Assembly (NCBI GenBank): GCA_946481585.1
Contig: CAMLOF010000004.1
Span: 1 to 35,758, forward strand
Source of the DNA: an uncultured Macromonas sp.
GTDB taxonomy: Bacteria; Pseudomonadota; Gammaproteobacteria; Burkholderiales; Burkholderiaceae
Length of the DNA stretch: 35,758 nt
Reading direction: 5' to 3'
Shown: positions 1-10,390 of the stretch, in pieces
Position numbering within the stretch: the stretch's first letter is position 1
How the letters are laid out: each line of letters begins with the position of its first letter
The notes under the pieces: model-generated
What the model saw: only the letters and a program-made list of their open reading frames with translations
Database searches by the model: none
What the model was told of the DNA's origin: nothing
Translations under genes and position numbers: made by a program

Positions 1-859
1 GTTGAACTGCTTCGCTGTGCCGTCGCATTGTGCGCAGCATGTCGGCGTAGCCATAGATGGCGATGGCCATGTTGAACGGGGAGCCCAGCTTCTGGCGCAG
101 GTCTAGCACCTCGCGGTAGAGTTCCTCGGCTTCGTCCAGACGACCCAACGCACGAAGACCTGCGGCAACGCCATCCATGGCGTAGGTTTCCTGCACACGA
201 CTGCCGACGGTGCGCGCGGCCGAGCGCATCTGCGCAAAGTACTCCATGGCGTCCTGATCACGCCCCACTTGCTGGTGCAACACACCCAATGCCCGGTAGG
301 CAAACACCAGCGCCCTGGGGCTGCCACTGCGCTGGGCAATGTCCATGGTCTGCATGGCCATGGTGACAGCGGCATCTTGCTGCTGGCTGCGCCAATAGTG
401 CAGTGCTGCGCGCAGCATCGCCTCAGCCAGCAGGTCGGGGCGCTCCGCAGTGTCGAGCGCTGTCAAGGCGTCTTGAACAGACTGCTTTTCCAGCGCCAGA
501 TCGCCTTGAACCAGCCCGATGAGCCCGATGAGCAGATGAGCCTCTGCCTGCAATGCCTTGTCGCCAATGCGGCGCGCGCGGTCGAGCGCCTCCCGCGCCA
601 GTGAGGACGCGGTGTTCACTTCGGACAGCATTTCAAGCACCTTGCTTCGCAAGATGAGCAGCCGTATCTGATCCTCTTCCGTGGCCTGGGCGGGCACATC
701 TGTTCGCAAGCGCTCAGCCTTGCCCCAGGCGGCAGGTACGTCCTGCTCCACCAGCTGACGGACTTCGTCCATTTCCTGGCGCCAGTCACCCAAAGCGTCC
801 GCCCGGGCTATGCCCGCGTACGCCCAAAAGGCCAGCAGCAGAAAAACGAGGCGATGCAT
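1..859 (-). CDS. Secreted TPR-repeat protein, 3' end beyond window
   Basis: An open frame of 286 codons runs from an ATG at 857-859 to the left edge without a stop, so the gene is partial. The protein begins with a signal peptide (MHRLVFLLLAFWAYAGIARA, cleavage near residue 20). The rest is alpha-helical, with TPR-like helical pairs: residues about 170-215 have the LGVLHQQVGRDQDAMEYF pattern and about 225-260 have LRALGRLDEAEELYREVLDL. It starts 6 bases after the stop of the TonB-dependent receptor and has no clear ribosome site of its own, so it is probably translationally coupled to the receptor. Secreted TPR segments of this kind often form the sensory part of membrane diguanylate cyclases or histidine kinases, but the part that would show this lies outside the window. 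The TPR call is good; the function is unknown. Confidence 0.8.
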   Translation of the reverse strand, partial: MHRLVFLLLAFWAYAGIARADALGDWRQEMDEVRQLVEQDVPAAWGKAERLRTDVPAQATEEDQIRLLILRSKVLEMLSEVNTASSLAREALDRARRIGDKALQAEAHLLIGLIGLVQGDLALEKQSVQDALTALDTAERPDLLAEAMLRAALHYWRSQQQDAAVTMAMQTMDIAQRSGSPRALVFAYRALGVLHQQVGRDQDAMEYFAQMRSAARTVGSRVQETYAMDGVAAGLRALGRLDEAEELYREVLDLRQKLGSPFNMAIAIYGYADMLRTMRRHSEAVQ

Positions 860-865
860 GGCAGG

Positions 866-3460
866 TCAGTCGCGCCAGGTGAGGGATACGGCCAGCTGCC
901 GGTCGTTGGTCCAGATGCTTTGTGGCCGTGTGGAGTTTCCGTAGTATGAGCGACGCACTGTCTTGAGCAAATTGTGGCCTTCCACAGTGAGCGAGAGTTG
1001 CTTGCTGAAGCGGTAGGTGTAGGAGGCGTCCAGCCAGCCATAGGCTTGCGTGTAGATGGGAAAGGCTCCCAGGCCGACGATGTTGCTGATGCTTGAGTTG
1101 TACCGGCTGCGCCAGTTGTAGGCCACACGGGCAGAGTGCGGCCCGCGTTCGTACATGCCGACGACGTTGAAGCTGTTTTTTGACAGGTTCTGCAGGGGAA
1201 CATCCTGCCCGAGCAGGGAACTGGGTGTGCGGCTGTCCACGTAGGTGTAGTTCACTTGAAGGCCCAGACCGCCTAGCCAACCGGGCAAGTGTTCATAGAA
1301 CTGCTTGTAGCCCAACTCCAGCCCGCGGATGGTGGCGGGATCGCTGTTGCGCGGACGGCTGACCTGGTAGAACGCGCCGTTGATGAACTCGGTCTGGCTG
1401 ACGGTGGTGATGAAACCGTCGACCTGCTTGAAAAACACCGTGGCATGCAACACAGTGTTGGCGTCTATGTAGCGCTCCAGCGCGAAGTCCAGATTGTTGG
1501 CGCGTATGGGCTGCAGGTTGGGGTTGCCGCCAGTGCCTTGGTTCTGCAGAGGATTGACGGTGTTGGGCGTCAACGTGATGGAGGGGGAGAGCTGGTTGAA
1601 GTCCGGGCGGGTGATGCTGCGGTGTGCGGCGGCGCGCAGCACCCAGCCTTCGCTGGGCTCGAAGCGCAGGTGGGCGCTGGGCAGCCAATCGGTGGCGCTG
1701 TTGTTGATGCTGAGGGGTGTTACGACGCCGGAGAGAGACTGGCTGCCGTCAAGACGGGATCTGGTTTGCACGACGCGCAGTCCGAGCACACCGTCCAGCG
1801 GCAGACCGGCTGAGGCGAACTTGACCGAGGCGTAGCCGGAGTAGGTGTCCTCCCGGATGCGCCATACGCCGATGGGATCGCCGCCGGTGGGCAGCGCAGC
1901 GTGAATGCCGTAGGCGGCTCGCAGAGCAGCGGCGTCGCGAGCGTTGTTGAGCGTGCTGGTGAGGTACTCCTGCAAGCTGGCCGCGCCGCTGCCTTGCAGG
2001 AAGTCGGCCCAGGGGTAAGGCATGAGTGAGCCACTGACGCTGCTCGCGGGCACGCTGACCGCTCTGTCGCCGAACACCAGGTTGGCGCCATTGTTGGCTG
2101 AGCGCTGGGCCAGGCGCAGCCCGCCGGAGAGCTGGCGCCAGAAGCCTTTGCCCAGGTCGTACTCGGCGTCGAAACGCACAGCGGTGAGCTTGCCCTTGAA
2201 GGGGCGGTAACGGTAGAGGACGTTGTTGACCGTCAGGTTGGCCGGATCCAGCAGGTTGGTGCCGGACACGAATGTGGAGCCGCTGGCCAAATCCTGGGTG
2301 AAGTTGGCTGCCGTGCCGGACTGGCCTATGCCAGCGAAATACAGGCTGCTGAAGCTGCTGGTGTGGCTGAGATCGGCCTTGAGGGTGAGCGGCCCACCCT
2401 TCCAGCTGCCGCCCACGGCACCGCTGGAAACCTTGTCCACCGTGTCACGCGCAAACGCCAGAATGGAGACTGGCGCATTGGTCCAGGTGATGCTCTGCAA
2501 GTCGGTGGTACCGGGGAACAGCTGGACGCTGCCCGGCACAAAGGTGGCCGAGCTGTTGGGGAAGACGTTGATCTGATGGGTGTCCTGCCGGGTGAACAGT
2601 TTCGAGACGCCACCTTCGGCGTACAACTCGACACCTGCAGAGGGACGCCACTGAAAGGCCACGTGCAGGCCTTCACGCTTGCGCACGCCGGAACTGGCAG
2701 ATTCGCTGGTGCCGTTGGGGGCCGTGACGGTCTGGCCTCCGATGAGGCCGGTACGCTGGGTGGGGTTGCCTGCGCTCTTCTGGTCTTCACGGAACGCGCG
2801 CTCGTGATGCGACAGGCTGATGAGAGCGCCGAATTCGCTGCCGCCCTCGCTGGCCCAGCGGCGACTCAACAACAGGCTGTATTGGGGCTTGCCCTGGTCC
2901 ACCAGCGAGCCATGCATCCAGCGCAAGCTCAGCGCCGACACGCCTTCGGTGAAGTCAAACGGGCGGTGGGTGCGCAAATCGATGATGCCGCCAAGCCCGC
3001 CCTCTATCTGGCTGGCTTCGGGCGTCTTGTAGACCTCTATGGCAGACACGAGTTCGGCCGGGATGCTGGTGAAATCGAGGTTGCGCCCCGTACCCGCCGA
3101 AAACACCTCGCGTCCGTTGAGCGTGGTCTCCATCTGGCTGAGGCCACGGATGGTGACGCCACTGCTCTCGCCTCTTTCGCGAGTGATCTGGATACCAGTG
3201 ACCCGCTGCAGGGAGTCGCCGACGCTATGGTCGGGAAGCTTGAGGACATCGTCAGCGACGATGGCGTCGACGATGGCGGAAGACTGGTATTTGATGTCCT
3301 GCGCAGACGCGAGGCTGGCTTTGCTACCCGTCACGACGACGGTTGCCAGAGTACCTGCTTCGGGAGCTGCCCGTTCAACGGTTTGGGACCCGCACGGCGA
3401 TGCCCAAGCCGCCGCAAAGGCAAGCAGCGAAGCCGAAGAAGAAAGCCGCCGCGTGACCAT
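866..3460 (-). CDS. TonB-dependent outer-membrane receptor
   Basis: An 864-residue outer-membrane transporter that takes up an unidentified large or scarce substrate using TonB/ExbBD energy. A signal peptide (about residues 1-25) is followed by a TonB-box-like stretch (ATVVVTGSK, about 39-47). The plug domain (about 55-175) carries the typical DVLKLPDHSVGDSLQRVTGI and VTIRGLSQMETTLNGRE motifs and GGLGGIIDLRTHRPFDF at its end. The remainder is a beta-barrel that ends in an aromatic-containing last strand (LAVSLTWRD). The plug resembles the TIGR01782 (Xanthomonas/Caulobacter-type) receptors, many of which import oligosaccharides, but no sugar enzyme is adjacent and the substrate cannot be read from the sequence. 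The gene leads an operon with the TPR protein. An AT-rich leader with an inverted repeat lies upstream. Confidence 0.93.
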   Translation of the reverse strand: MVTRRLSSSASLLAFAAAWASPCGSQTVERAAPEAGTLATVVVTGSKASLASAQDIKYQSSAIVDAIVADDVLKLPDHSVGDSLQRVTGIQITRERGESSGVTIRGLSQMETTLNGREVFSAGTGRNLDFTSIPAELVSAIEVYKTPEASQIEGGLGGIIDLRTHRPFDFTEGVSALSLRWMHGSLVDQGKPQYSLLLSRRWASEGGSEFGALISLSHHERAFREDQKSAGNPTQRTGLIGGQTVTAPNGTSESASSGVRKREGLHVAFQWRPSAGVELYAEGGVSKLFTRQDTHQINVFPNSSATFVPGSVQLFPGTTDLQSITWTNAPVSILAFARDTVDKVSSGAVGGSWKGGPLTLKADLSHTSSFSSLYFAGIGQSGTAANFTQDLASGSTFVSGTNLLDPANLTVNNVLYRYRPFKGKLTAVRFDAEYDLGKGFWRQLSGGLRLAQRSANNGANLVFGDRAVSVPASSVSGSLMPYPWADFLQGSGAASLQEYLTSTLNNARDAAALRAAYGIHAALPTGGDPIGVWRIREDTYSGYASVKFASAGLPLDGVLGLRVVQTRSRLDGSQSLSGVVTPLSINNSATDWLPSAHLRFEPSEGWVLRAAAHRSITRPDFNQLSPSITLTPNTVNPLQNQGTGGNPNLQPIRANNLDFALERYIDANTVLHATVFFKQVDGFITTVSQTEFINGAFYQVSRPRNSDPATIRGLELGYKQFYEHLPGWLGGLGLQVNYTYVDSRTPSSLLGQDVPLQNLSKNSFNVVGMYERGPHSARVAYNWRSRYNSSISNIVGLGAFPIYTQAYGWLDASYTYRFSKQLSLTVEGHNLLKTVRRSYYGNSTRPQSIWTNDRQLAVSLTWRD

Positions 3461-3524
3461 GATCGCCGGTGAATATTGAATGCACCCCTGGATTTATGGG
3501 TGGCATTCTACGCGTATGGCCTCA

Positions 3525-3548
3525 AAATGGTGATTAAATTTACCATTT
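3525..3548 (-). promoter_or_regulatory. Inverted repeat in TonB-receptor leader
   Basis: The AT-rich gap 3461-3566 between the receptor start and the HD-GYP stop holds AAATGGT (3525-3531) and its exact complement ACCATTT (3542-3548), 10 bases apart. The arms and spacing suit an operator of a dimeric regulator about 65-85 bases upstream of the receptor start codon. No convincing -35/-10 pair or known regulator consensus was recognised. Confidence 0.35.
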
Positions 3549-3566
3549 CTCTCAATAATTCAGGGA

Positions 3567-4838
3567 TCAAGACAGGCCAAAATGTTGGCGTACCCTCTCT
3601 TCCAGCAGACTGCGGCAAGCGTCCTCGTCGCATCCGACCAGGCAGGCGTGTAGCTCGCCCACCATTTCCGAGAAGGTATGCATCACGCCGGGATCAAAGT
3701 GGCTACCGCTGTCTTGCTGCATGAGAGCGACTGCCGCCCCCAGGTCCATGGGCTCTTTGTAAGGGCGGCGGGAACACAGCGCATCGAACACATCCGCCAC
3801 CGCAAAGATGCGTGCAGACAGGGGAATGTCCGCCCCGCGCAGTCCGCGCGGGTAGCCGGAACCGTCCCACTTTTCGTGGTGGCCGGAAACGACGGCGCTG
3901 GCGTCTTCCAGCCAGCCAATGCCGCCGACAATGCGCTCGCCCTGTTCCACGTGGGTGCGCATGATGGCGATCTCCGCAGCATCAAGCTTCCCGGGTTTCA
4001 GCAGGATGGCGTCAGGCACGCCGATCTTGCCGATGTCGTGCAGGAAGCTGCCCGCGATGAGGGCCTGCATTTCGCGGCCCTCCAGGCCCAGCCGCTCGGC
4101 AATGCGTGCGGCGATCCAGGCCACGCGGTAATTGTGAGCACCGGTGTCGGAGTCGCGCCGTGCGATGGCGCGGCCCAGTGCTTCCATCATCGACACATGC
4201 GAGTCCAGTACCTCGCGCGCCTTGCGCTCGTTGTCCGCCGACAAGTGGACCACCACCGGGTAGATGGCCAACCCGCACAGCAGCGCGGCCAGGCCCGCCA
4301 GCATGGCGGCCGTGAGGGCGTCGGACCAGATTTGGGCGCGCTGCCAGGGCGGCACGATGCGCACGCCTTCGAAGTAGCCGGTGACTTGCGCCGCTGAAGA
4401 CGTGCCCCCCGGCCGCAAGGGCACGAAAACACGCAAGGCCCAGTGGCCATCCGGGGTGCGAACGCTTTCGTACGATGCCTCGGCGTATGCGGGCCGGCCG
4501 TGGGATGGCAGCAGCTTTTCGAGGGCGTGCCCGTCGGGCGTGGTGTGCTCAGCCAGCTTACGGCCCGCACTGTCGTAAATCTCGGCGATGTCGAACAGAC
4601 CACCCGTGATGGCCTGGGCCGCGTTGGCGGCATGCTGCGCCGCCTCTGGGCTGGTCTGGGCCATGGCGTCGAAGTGGCGGATGAGCCGCTGGGACTCTTC
4701 GATGGCCAAGGCCACGGTGCCTTGCTCGGCGTTCTCGCGCGCAACGAACCAGGCCAGCGGACTGGCCACAGCCGCCAGCAACAGACTGACCGCTGCAATG
4801 CGCGTTGCCGTCTTGCGGTTGAAGGCGTTCATGGCCAT
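3567..4838 (-). CDS. Membrane HD-GYP c-di-GMP phosphodiesterase
   Basis: A 423-residue inner-membrane signalling enzyme predicted to hydrolyse cyclic di-GMP. Two membrane helices (about 12-34 and 175-197) bracket a periplasmic sensor region of about 140 residues with no recognised fold. A short coiled linker leads to a complete HD-GYP domain (about 215-400). The metal and catalytic motifs are intact: HDIGKIGVP, HHEKWDGSGYP, and DVFDALCSRRPYK. It starts 16 bases after the cytochrome b stop and is the last gene of an apparent PepSY-cytochrome b-HD-GYP operon. Two ATGs, two codons apart, could start it; the upstream one is given. The operon suggests the sensor reads a redox-linked periplasmic signal, which is inference. 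Confidence 0.93.
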   Translation of the reverse strand: MAMNAFNRKTATRIAAVSLLLAAVASPLAWFVARENAEQGTVALAIEESQRLIRHFDAMAQTSPEAAQHAANAAQAITGGLFDIAEIYDSAGRKLAEHTTPDGHALEKLLPSHGRPAYAEASYESVRTPDGHWALRVFVPLRPGGTSSAAQVTGYFEGVRIVPPWQRAQIWSDALTAAMLAGLAALLCGLAIYPVVVHLSADNERKAREVLDSHVSMMEALGRAIARRDSDTGAHNYRVAWIAARIAERLGLEGREMQALIAGSFLHDIGKIGVPDAILLKPGKLDAAEIAIMRTHVEQGERIVGGIGWLEDASAVVSGHHEKWDGSGYPRGLRGADIPLSARIFAVADVFDALCSRRPYKEPMDLGAAVALMQQDSGSHFDPGVMHTFSEMVGELHACLVGCDEDACRSLLEERVRQHFGLS

Positions 4839-4854
4839 GTGCCGCCGAGGCCGA

Positions 4855-5400
4855 TCAGTACGGTTCCTTGTAACCCGTGATCATGGCGCGCACCAGGCGC
4901 ACGCGCTCCAGCCGTCCCATGGCAATGGCCGCTGCCGCGTGCAGGCCAGCTGCCAGCAGCAGCACGTTGGCCAGCACCTCGTGCAGTTCCTGCAGCCATT
5001 CTTCGCCCCAGTAGGCGTCGGTGCCTTGCAGCCAACCTGTGAAGCCCAGCGCCAGGATCAGCGACATCAACGCGAGCATCATGAGCGCGCCCAGAGGGTT
5101 GTGCCCGAGGTACACCGGGTGTTCCCCGCGCCGCAAGGCCGACACGTGCGCAAGCACCCGGCTGGGCGTGGGGAAGAAATCAGAGAAGCGTGCGTGACGC
5201 GTACCGATGAACCCCCACACCACCCGCACCGCCACCAGTGCGCAGGCGACGTAGCCCGCCCATTGGTGCGGCCCTTCGCCCTCTTCCAGAACGAATTGGT
5301 TGAGCAGAACGCAACTCACCAACGTCCAGTGGAACAGGCGAACGAACGGGTCCCACACCTTGGTGCGTGACCGCGATGGCTGGAGTGGAATGGGGGTCAT
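4855..5400 (-). CDS. Cytochrome b561-family membrane protein
   Basis: A 181-residue four-helix membrane cytochrome of the bacterial b561 / Ni,Fe-hydrogenase b-type family, expected to bind two haems b and pass electrons across or within the inner membrane. The family pattern is clear: KVWDPFVRLFHW at the first helix, GPHQWAGY at the second, a HNPLGALMML third helix, and LHEVLAN with GLHAAAA in the last segment. Histidines 24, 45, 140 and 154 are the likely haem ligands. There is no hydrogenase in the window, so this is one of the family members that work with small periplasmic partners. It lies between the PepSY gene (17 bases upstream) and the HD-GYP gene (16 bases downstream), all on one strand. 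Confidence 0.93.
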   Translation of the reverse strand: MTPIPLQPSRSRTKVWDPFVRLFHWTLVSCVLLNQFVLEEGEGPHQWAGYVACALVAVRVVWGFIGTRHARFSDFFPTPSRVLAHVSALRRGEHPVYLGHNPLGALMMLALMSLILALGFTGWLQGTDAYWGEEWLQELHEVLANVLLLAAGLHAAAAIAMGRLERVRLVRAMITGYKEPY

Positions 5401-5417
5401 GGCCAGCGTCCTTCAGA

Positions 5418-5678
5418 TCACTTCTGTTCCAGGATGGCGGCGGTGGCGGGGTCGAAATAGATTTCGACTTTCTTGCCGGTCTTGTCCAGGCCATAGATCT
5501 CGTAGCACTGGCCCTTGCTGACCTTGAACGTCTTGATCTGGTAGCCGTCTTTTTCCAGCTTGGCCTTGAAGTCGGCTTCTTTCATCCAGGACTCCTTGGG
5601 CACGTTGCAAGTGGGGCCAGCCATGGCGGCGGTGGCGCCCAGGGCGATCAGAAGAGCAGCAGCGATTTGGCGTTTCAT
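5418..5678 (-). CDS. Small periplasmic PepSY-domain protein
   Basis: An 86-residue exported protein. I place the start at the ATG at 5676-5678, not at an in-frame ATG 15 codons upstream, because AAAGGA stands 6-11 bases before it and the peptide then begins with a classical signal sequence (MKRQIAAALLIALGATAAMA). The mature part, of about 65 residues, has the PepSY-like beta-alpha-beta pattern (WMKEADFKAKLEKDGYQIKTFK, then a GQCYEIYGLDKTGKKVEIYFDP hairpin). It has two cysteines that could pair. Such proteins are often encoded beside cytochrome b561 genes, as here. Its function is unknown; a periplasmic partner or regulator of the cytochrome is likely. Confidence 0.88.
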   Translation of the reverse strand: MKRQIAAALLIALGATAAMAGPTCNVPKESWMKEADFKAKLEKDGYQIKTFKVSKGQCYEIYGLDKTGKKVEIYFDPATAAILEQK

Positions 5679-5747
5679 TCGGTTTCCTTTCGGTAGATGT
5701 GCTTTGGGGTTTGGTGCATGCACAGGACCGATTGGAAAGACCGAAGA

Positions 5748-7660
<1,913 letters not shown>

Positions 7661-7664
<4 letters not shown>

Positions 7665-8071
7665 ATCTGCTCCCAGGGCAGGCCCGAAAAGCGCCAGCCG
7701 TTGATGGTGGAGCGGTGGAAGTGCTCGTTGAGTTCGCCCTCGAAGCCATGGACGACGTGCGACACGTCGGTGAACCCTGCGGCTTCCAGTGCCTTGCCGG
7801 CGTCCATCGTGCGCTTGCCGCTGCGGCAGATCAGCAACACGGGGCGGGTCTTGCTGCCCGCCTCCTCTTCGACCAGGCGGGCGAAGCGCTCAGGGTCTGG
7901 GGTGAGGTCGGGGTAGTCGTACCAGGCGATGTGCACAACGCCGGGCGGGCGACCCACGTAGAGCGATTCGATTTCCATGCGCACGTCGAGGAACAACGGC
8001 GCCTGCTCGGGCGCGCTGTCTGCGTGGGCCTGCAGCCAGGCCCAGGCCTCGGTCGGTTGGAGATGCTTCAT
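7661..8071 (-). CDS. Rhodanese-like sulfurtransferase
   Basis: A 136-residue single-domain rhodanese. The active-site loop [10 protein letters not shown] carries the catalytic cysteine near residue 82, and the protein has the FLDVRMEIE strand typical of the fold. This family moves sulfane sulfur or acts as a cysteine-based phosphatase-like or redox switch; the acceptor here is unknown. There is no signal peptide, so it is cytoplasmic. Its stop overlaps the recQ GTG start by four bases. Upstream, a 30-base gap with a perfect palindrome separates it from the CorA gene. Confidence 0.9.
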
Positions 8072-8085
8072 GTGGGTATTGTCGG

Positions 8086-8100
8086 GCCTGCCAGGCAGGC
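8086..8100 (-). terminator. GC-rich palindrome between CorA and rhodanese genes
   Basis: GCCTGCC and GGCAGGC flank a single base, two bases beyond the CorA stop. The RNA could fold into a six-pair hairpin with a three-base loop. No T-run follows, so it may only slow or trim transcripts between the two genes, or it may be an operator. Confidence 0.3.
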
Positions 8101-8101
8101 G

Positions 8102-9217
8102 TCAGCGGCCGTTGTCCAGGTAACGCTTGCGCCAGAAGTAGCCGCTCAACACCACGGCGATGATCACCATGCCGATGATGGCCAGCCAGAAGCCGCGCTG
8201 GCTGTGCAGCAGCGGGATGAACTCGAAGTTCATGCCGAAGATGCCCGCGATGAGGTTGAGCGGCAGGAACACCGCCGTGAGTACGGTGAGCGTGCGCATG
8301 ATGTCGTTGGTGCGGTGGCTTTGCGCGGAGAAATGGATCTGCACCGCCGTTTCGGCACTCTGCTCCAGGCGGCGCACGTGGTGCACCACGCGTTCAATGT
8401 GTTCCAGCACGTCTCGGCTGCGCACCTTGAGCAGCTCTTGCTCGCGCCGGGCAGCGGGGCTTTCAGCCTCGGGCCAGTCGTTCAAGGTGGCGATCCAGTC
8501 CAGCACGGCCACGCGCTGGTCTTCACAGATTTCGTCCAACTGGTGCAGGGCGATGCGGGCATCGAGCAGGCTGCCCCAATTGCTGAAACGGGTTCGCGGG
8601 CTCAGCAGCTCCTGTTGCCAATGGTCGAGCTGGCGGGTGAGTTCGCGGCGCAGCTCCAGGAAAGAGTCCACCATCTGCCCGACCAGGCGCAGCATGAGAT
8701 CGGCCGGGCCAGAAGGCACCATGCGCACGGGCGCGCTGCGGCCCGGCTCGCGGGCTTCTGCGGCAGACAGGGTGAGCAACCGCGTGGCATAGGCGTCCAA
8801 CACCGGGCAACCTTGGGGATGGACACTGAGCAACACCTGGTCGAACACGGCAAAGCCTACGGGGGCGGTGTCCAGTCGGCGCAGCACGGGTGGGCCGCTT
8901 TTGCGACGGGCACCAAGACCTGTTGGCAGCTTCTCTGGCGATTCCGGGGCCTGGCGGGCCAGACGCCTGAACACCATGATGTCGTACTGCGCCGTGTAGT
9001 CGAAGTGCGATGGCAGGTGCGGGTTGAGCAGATCGGACACGTGCAAGTCCACGAGTGTGGCGCCGCACATTTTCTGCAGTCCTGCCTGCACCTCGGCCAG
9101 ACGGGCCTCCACCTCCGTGCGCTCCAGCGCCACCCACACAAAGCCCTGCCCAGGCACAGCCTGCGGCAATGCATCGCATTCGCGGAACTGGTGGCCCTGG
9201 ACGGTGAAGATGCGCAT
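8102..9217 (-). CDS. CorA-family divalent cation transporter
   Basis: A 371-residue protein with the CorA/ZntB layout: a long cytoplasmic N-terminal funnel domain (about 1-300) and two C-terminal membrane helices. The first helix ends in the signature GMN (IAGIFGMNFEF) and the second is GFWLAIIGMVIIAVVLSGYF, closed by a basic tail. Members carry Mg2+, Co2+, Ni2+ or Zn2+; the sequence does not say which. A short loop (IPLLHSQR) joins the two helices. It starts 13 bases after the hemB stop and is probably co-transcribed with it. HemB of this window is of the Mg-dependent type, which makes Mg2+ an attractive but unproven substrate. Confidence 0.92.
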   Translation of the reverse strand: MRIFTVQGHQFRECDALPQAVPGQGFVWVALERTEVEARLAEVQAGLQKMCGATLVDLHVSDLLNPHLPSHFDYTAQYDIMVFRRLARQAPESPEKLPTGLGARRKSGPPVLRRLDTAPVGFAVFDQVLLSVHPQGCPVLDAYATRLLTLSAAEAREPGRSAPVRMVPSGPADLMLRLVGQMVDSFLELRRELTRQLDHWQQELLSPRTRFSNWGSLLDARIALHQLDEICEDQRVAVLDWIATLNDWPEAESPAARREQELLKVRSRDVLEHIERVVHHVRRLEQSAETAVQIHFSAQSHRTNDIMRTLTVLTAVFLPLNLIAGIFGMNFEFIPLLHSQRGFWLAIIGMVIIAVVLSGYFWRKRYLDNGR

Positions 9218-9230
9218 GGGAAAGGGTGGC

Positions 9231-10301
<1,071 letters not shown>

Positions 10302-10334
10302 TCAGGCGCGCCACGGGTACTCCCCCTGGCAGCG

Positions 10335-10361
10335 GGCGCCAGCAACCTGTTGGCGCCTTTT
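10335..10361 (+). terminator. Terminator-like hairpin in leader of kinase-like gene
   Basis: GGCGCCA (10335-10341) and TGGCGCC (10351-10357) form a perfect seven-pair stem with a nine-base loop, followed directly by TTTT. In the plus direction this looks like a short intrinsic terminator, but no plus-strand gene precedes it. It lies 30 bases before the ATG at 10391, so it may act as an attenuator-like leader element. Confidence 0.4.
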
Positions 10362-10390
10362 CGGCACGGCTTACACACGGAGTCCATTTC

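Noticed and set aside
4855..5400. Hydrogenase cytochrome b subunit
   Set aside because: The fold is shared, but no hydrogenase subunit or maturation gene is in the window; the PepSY neighbour fits the general b561 branch better.
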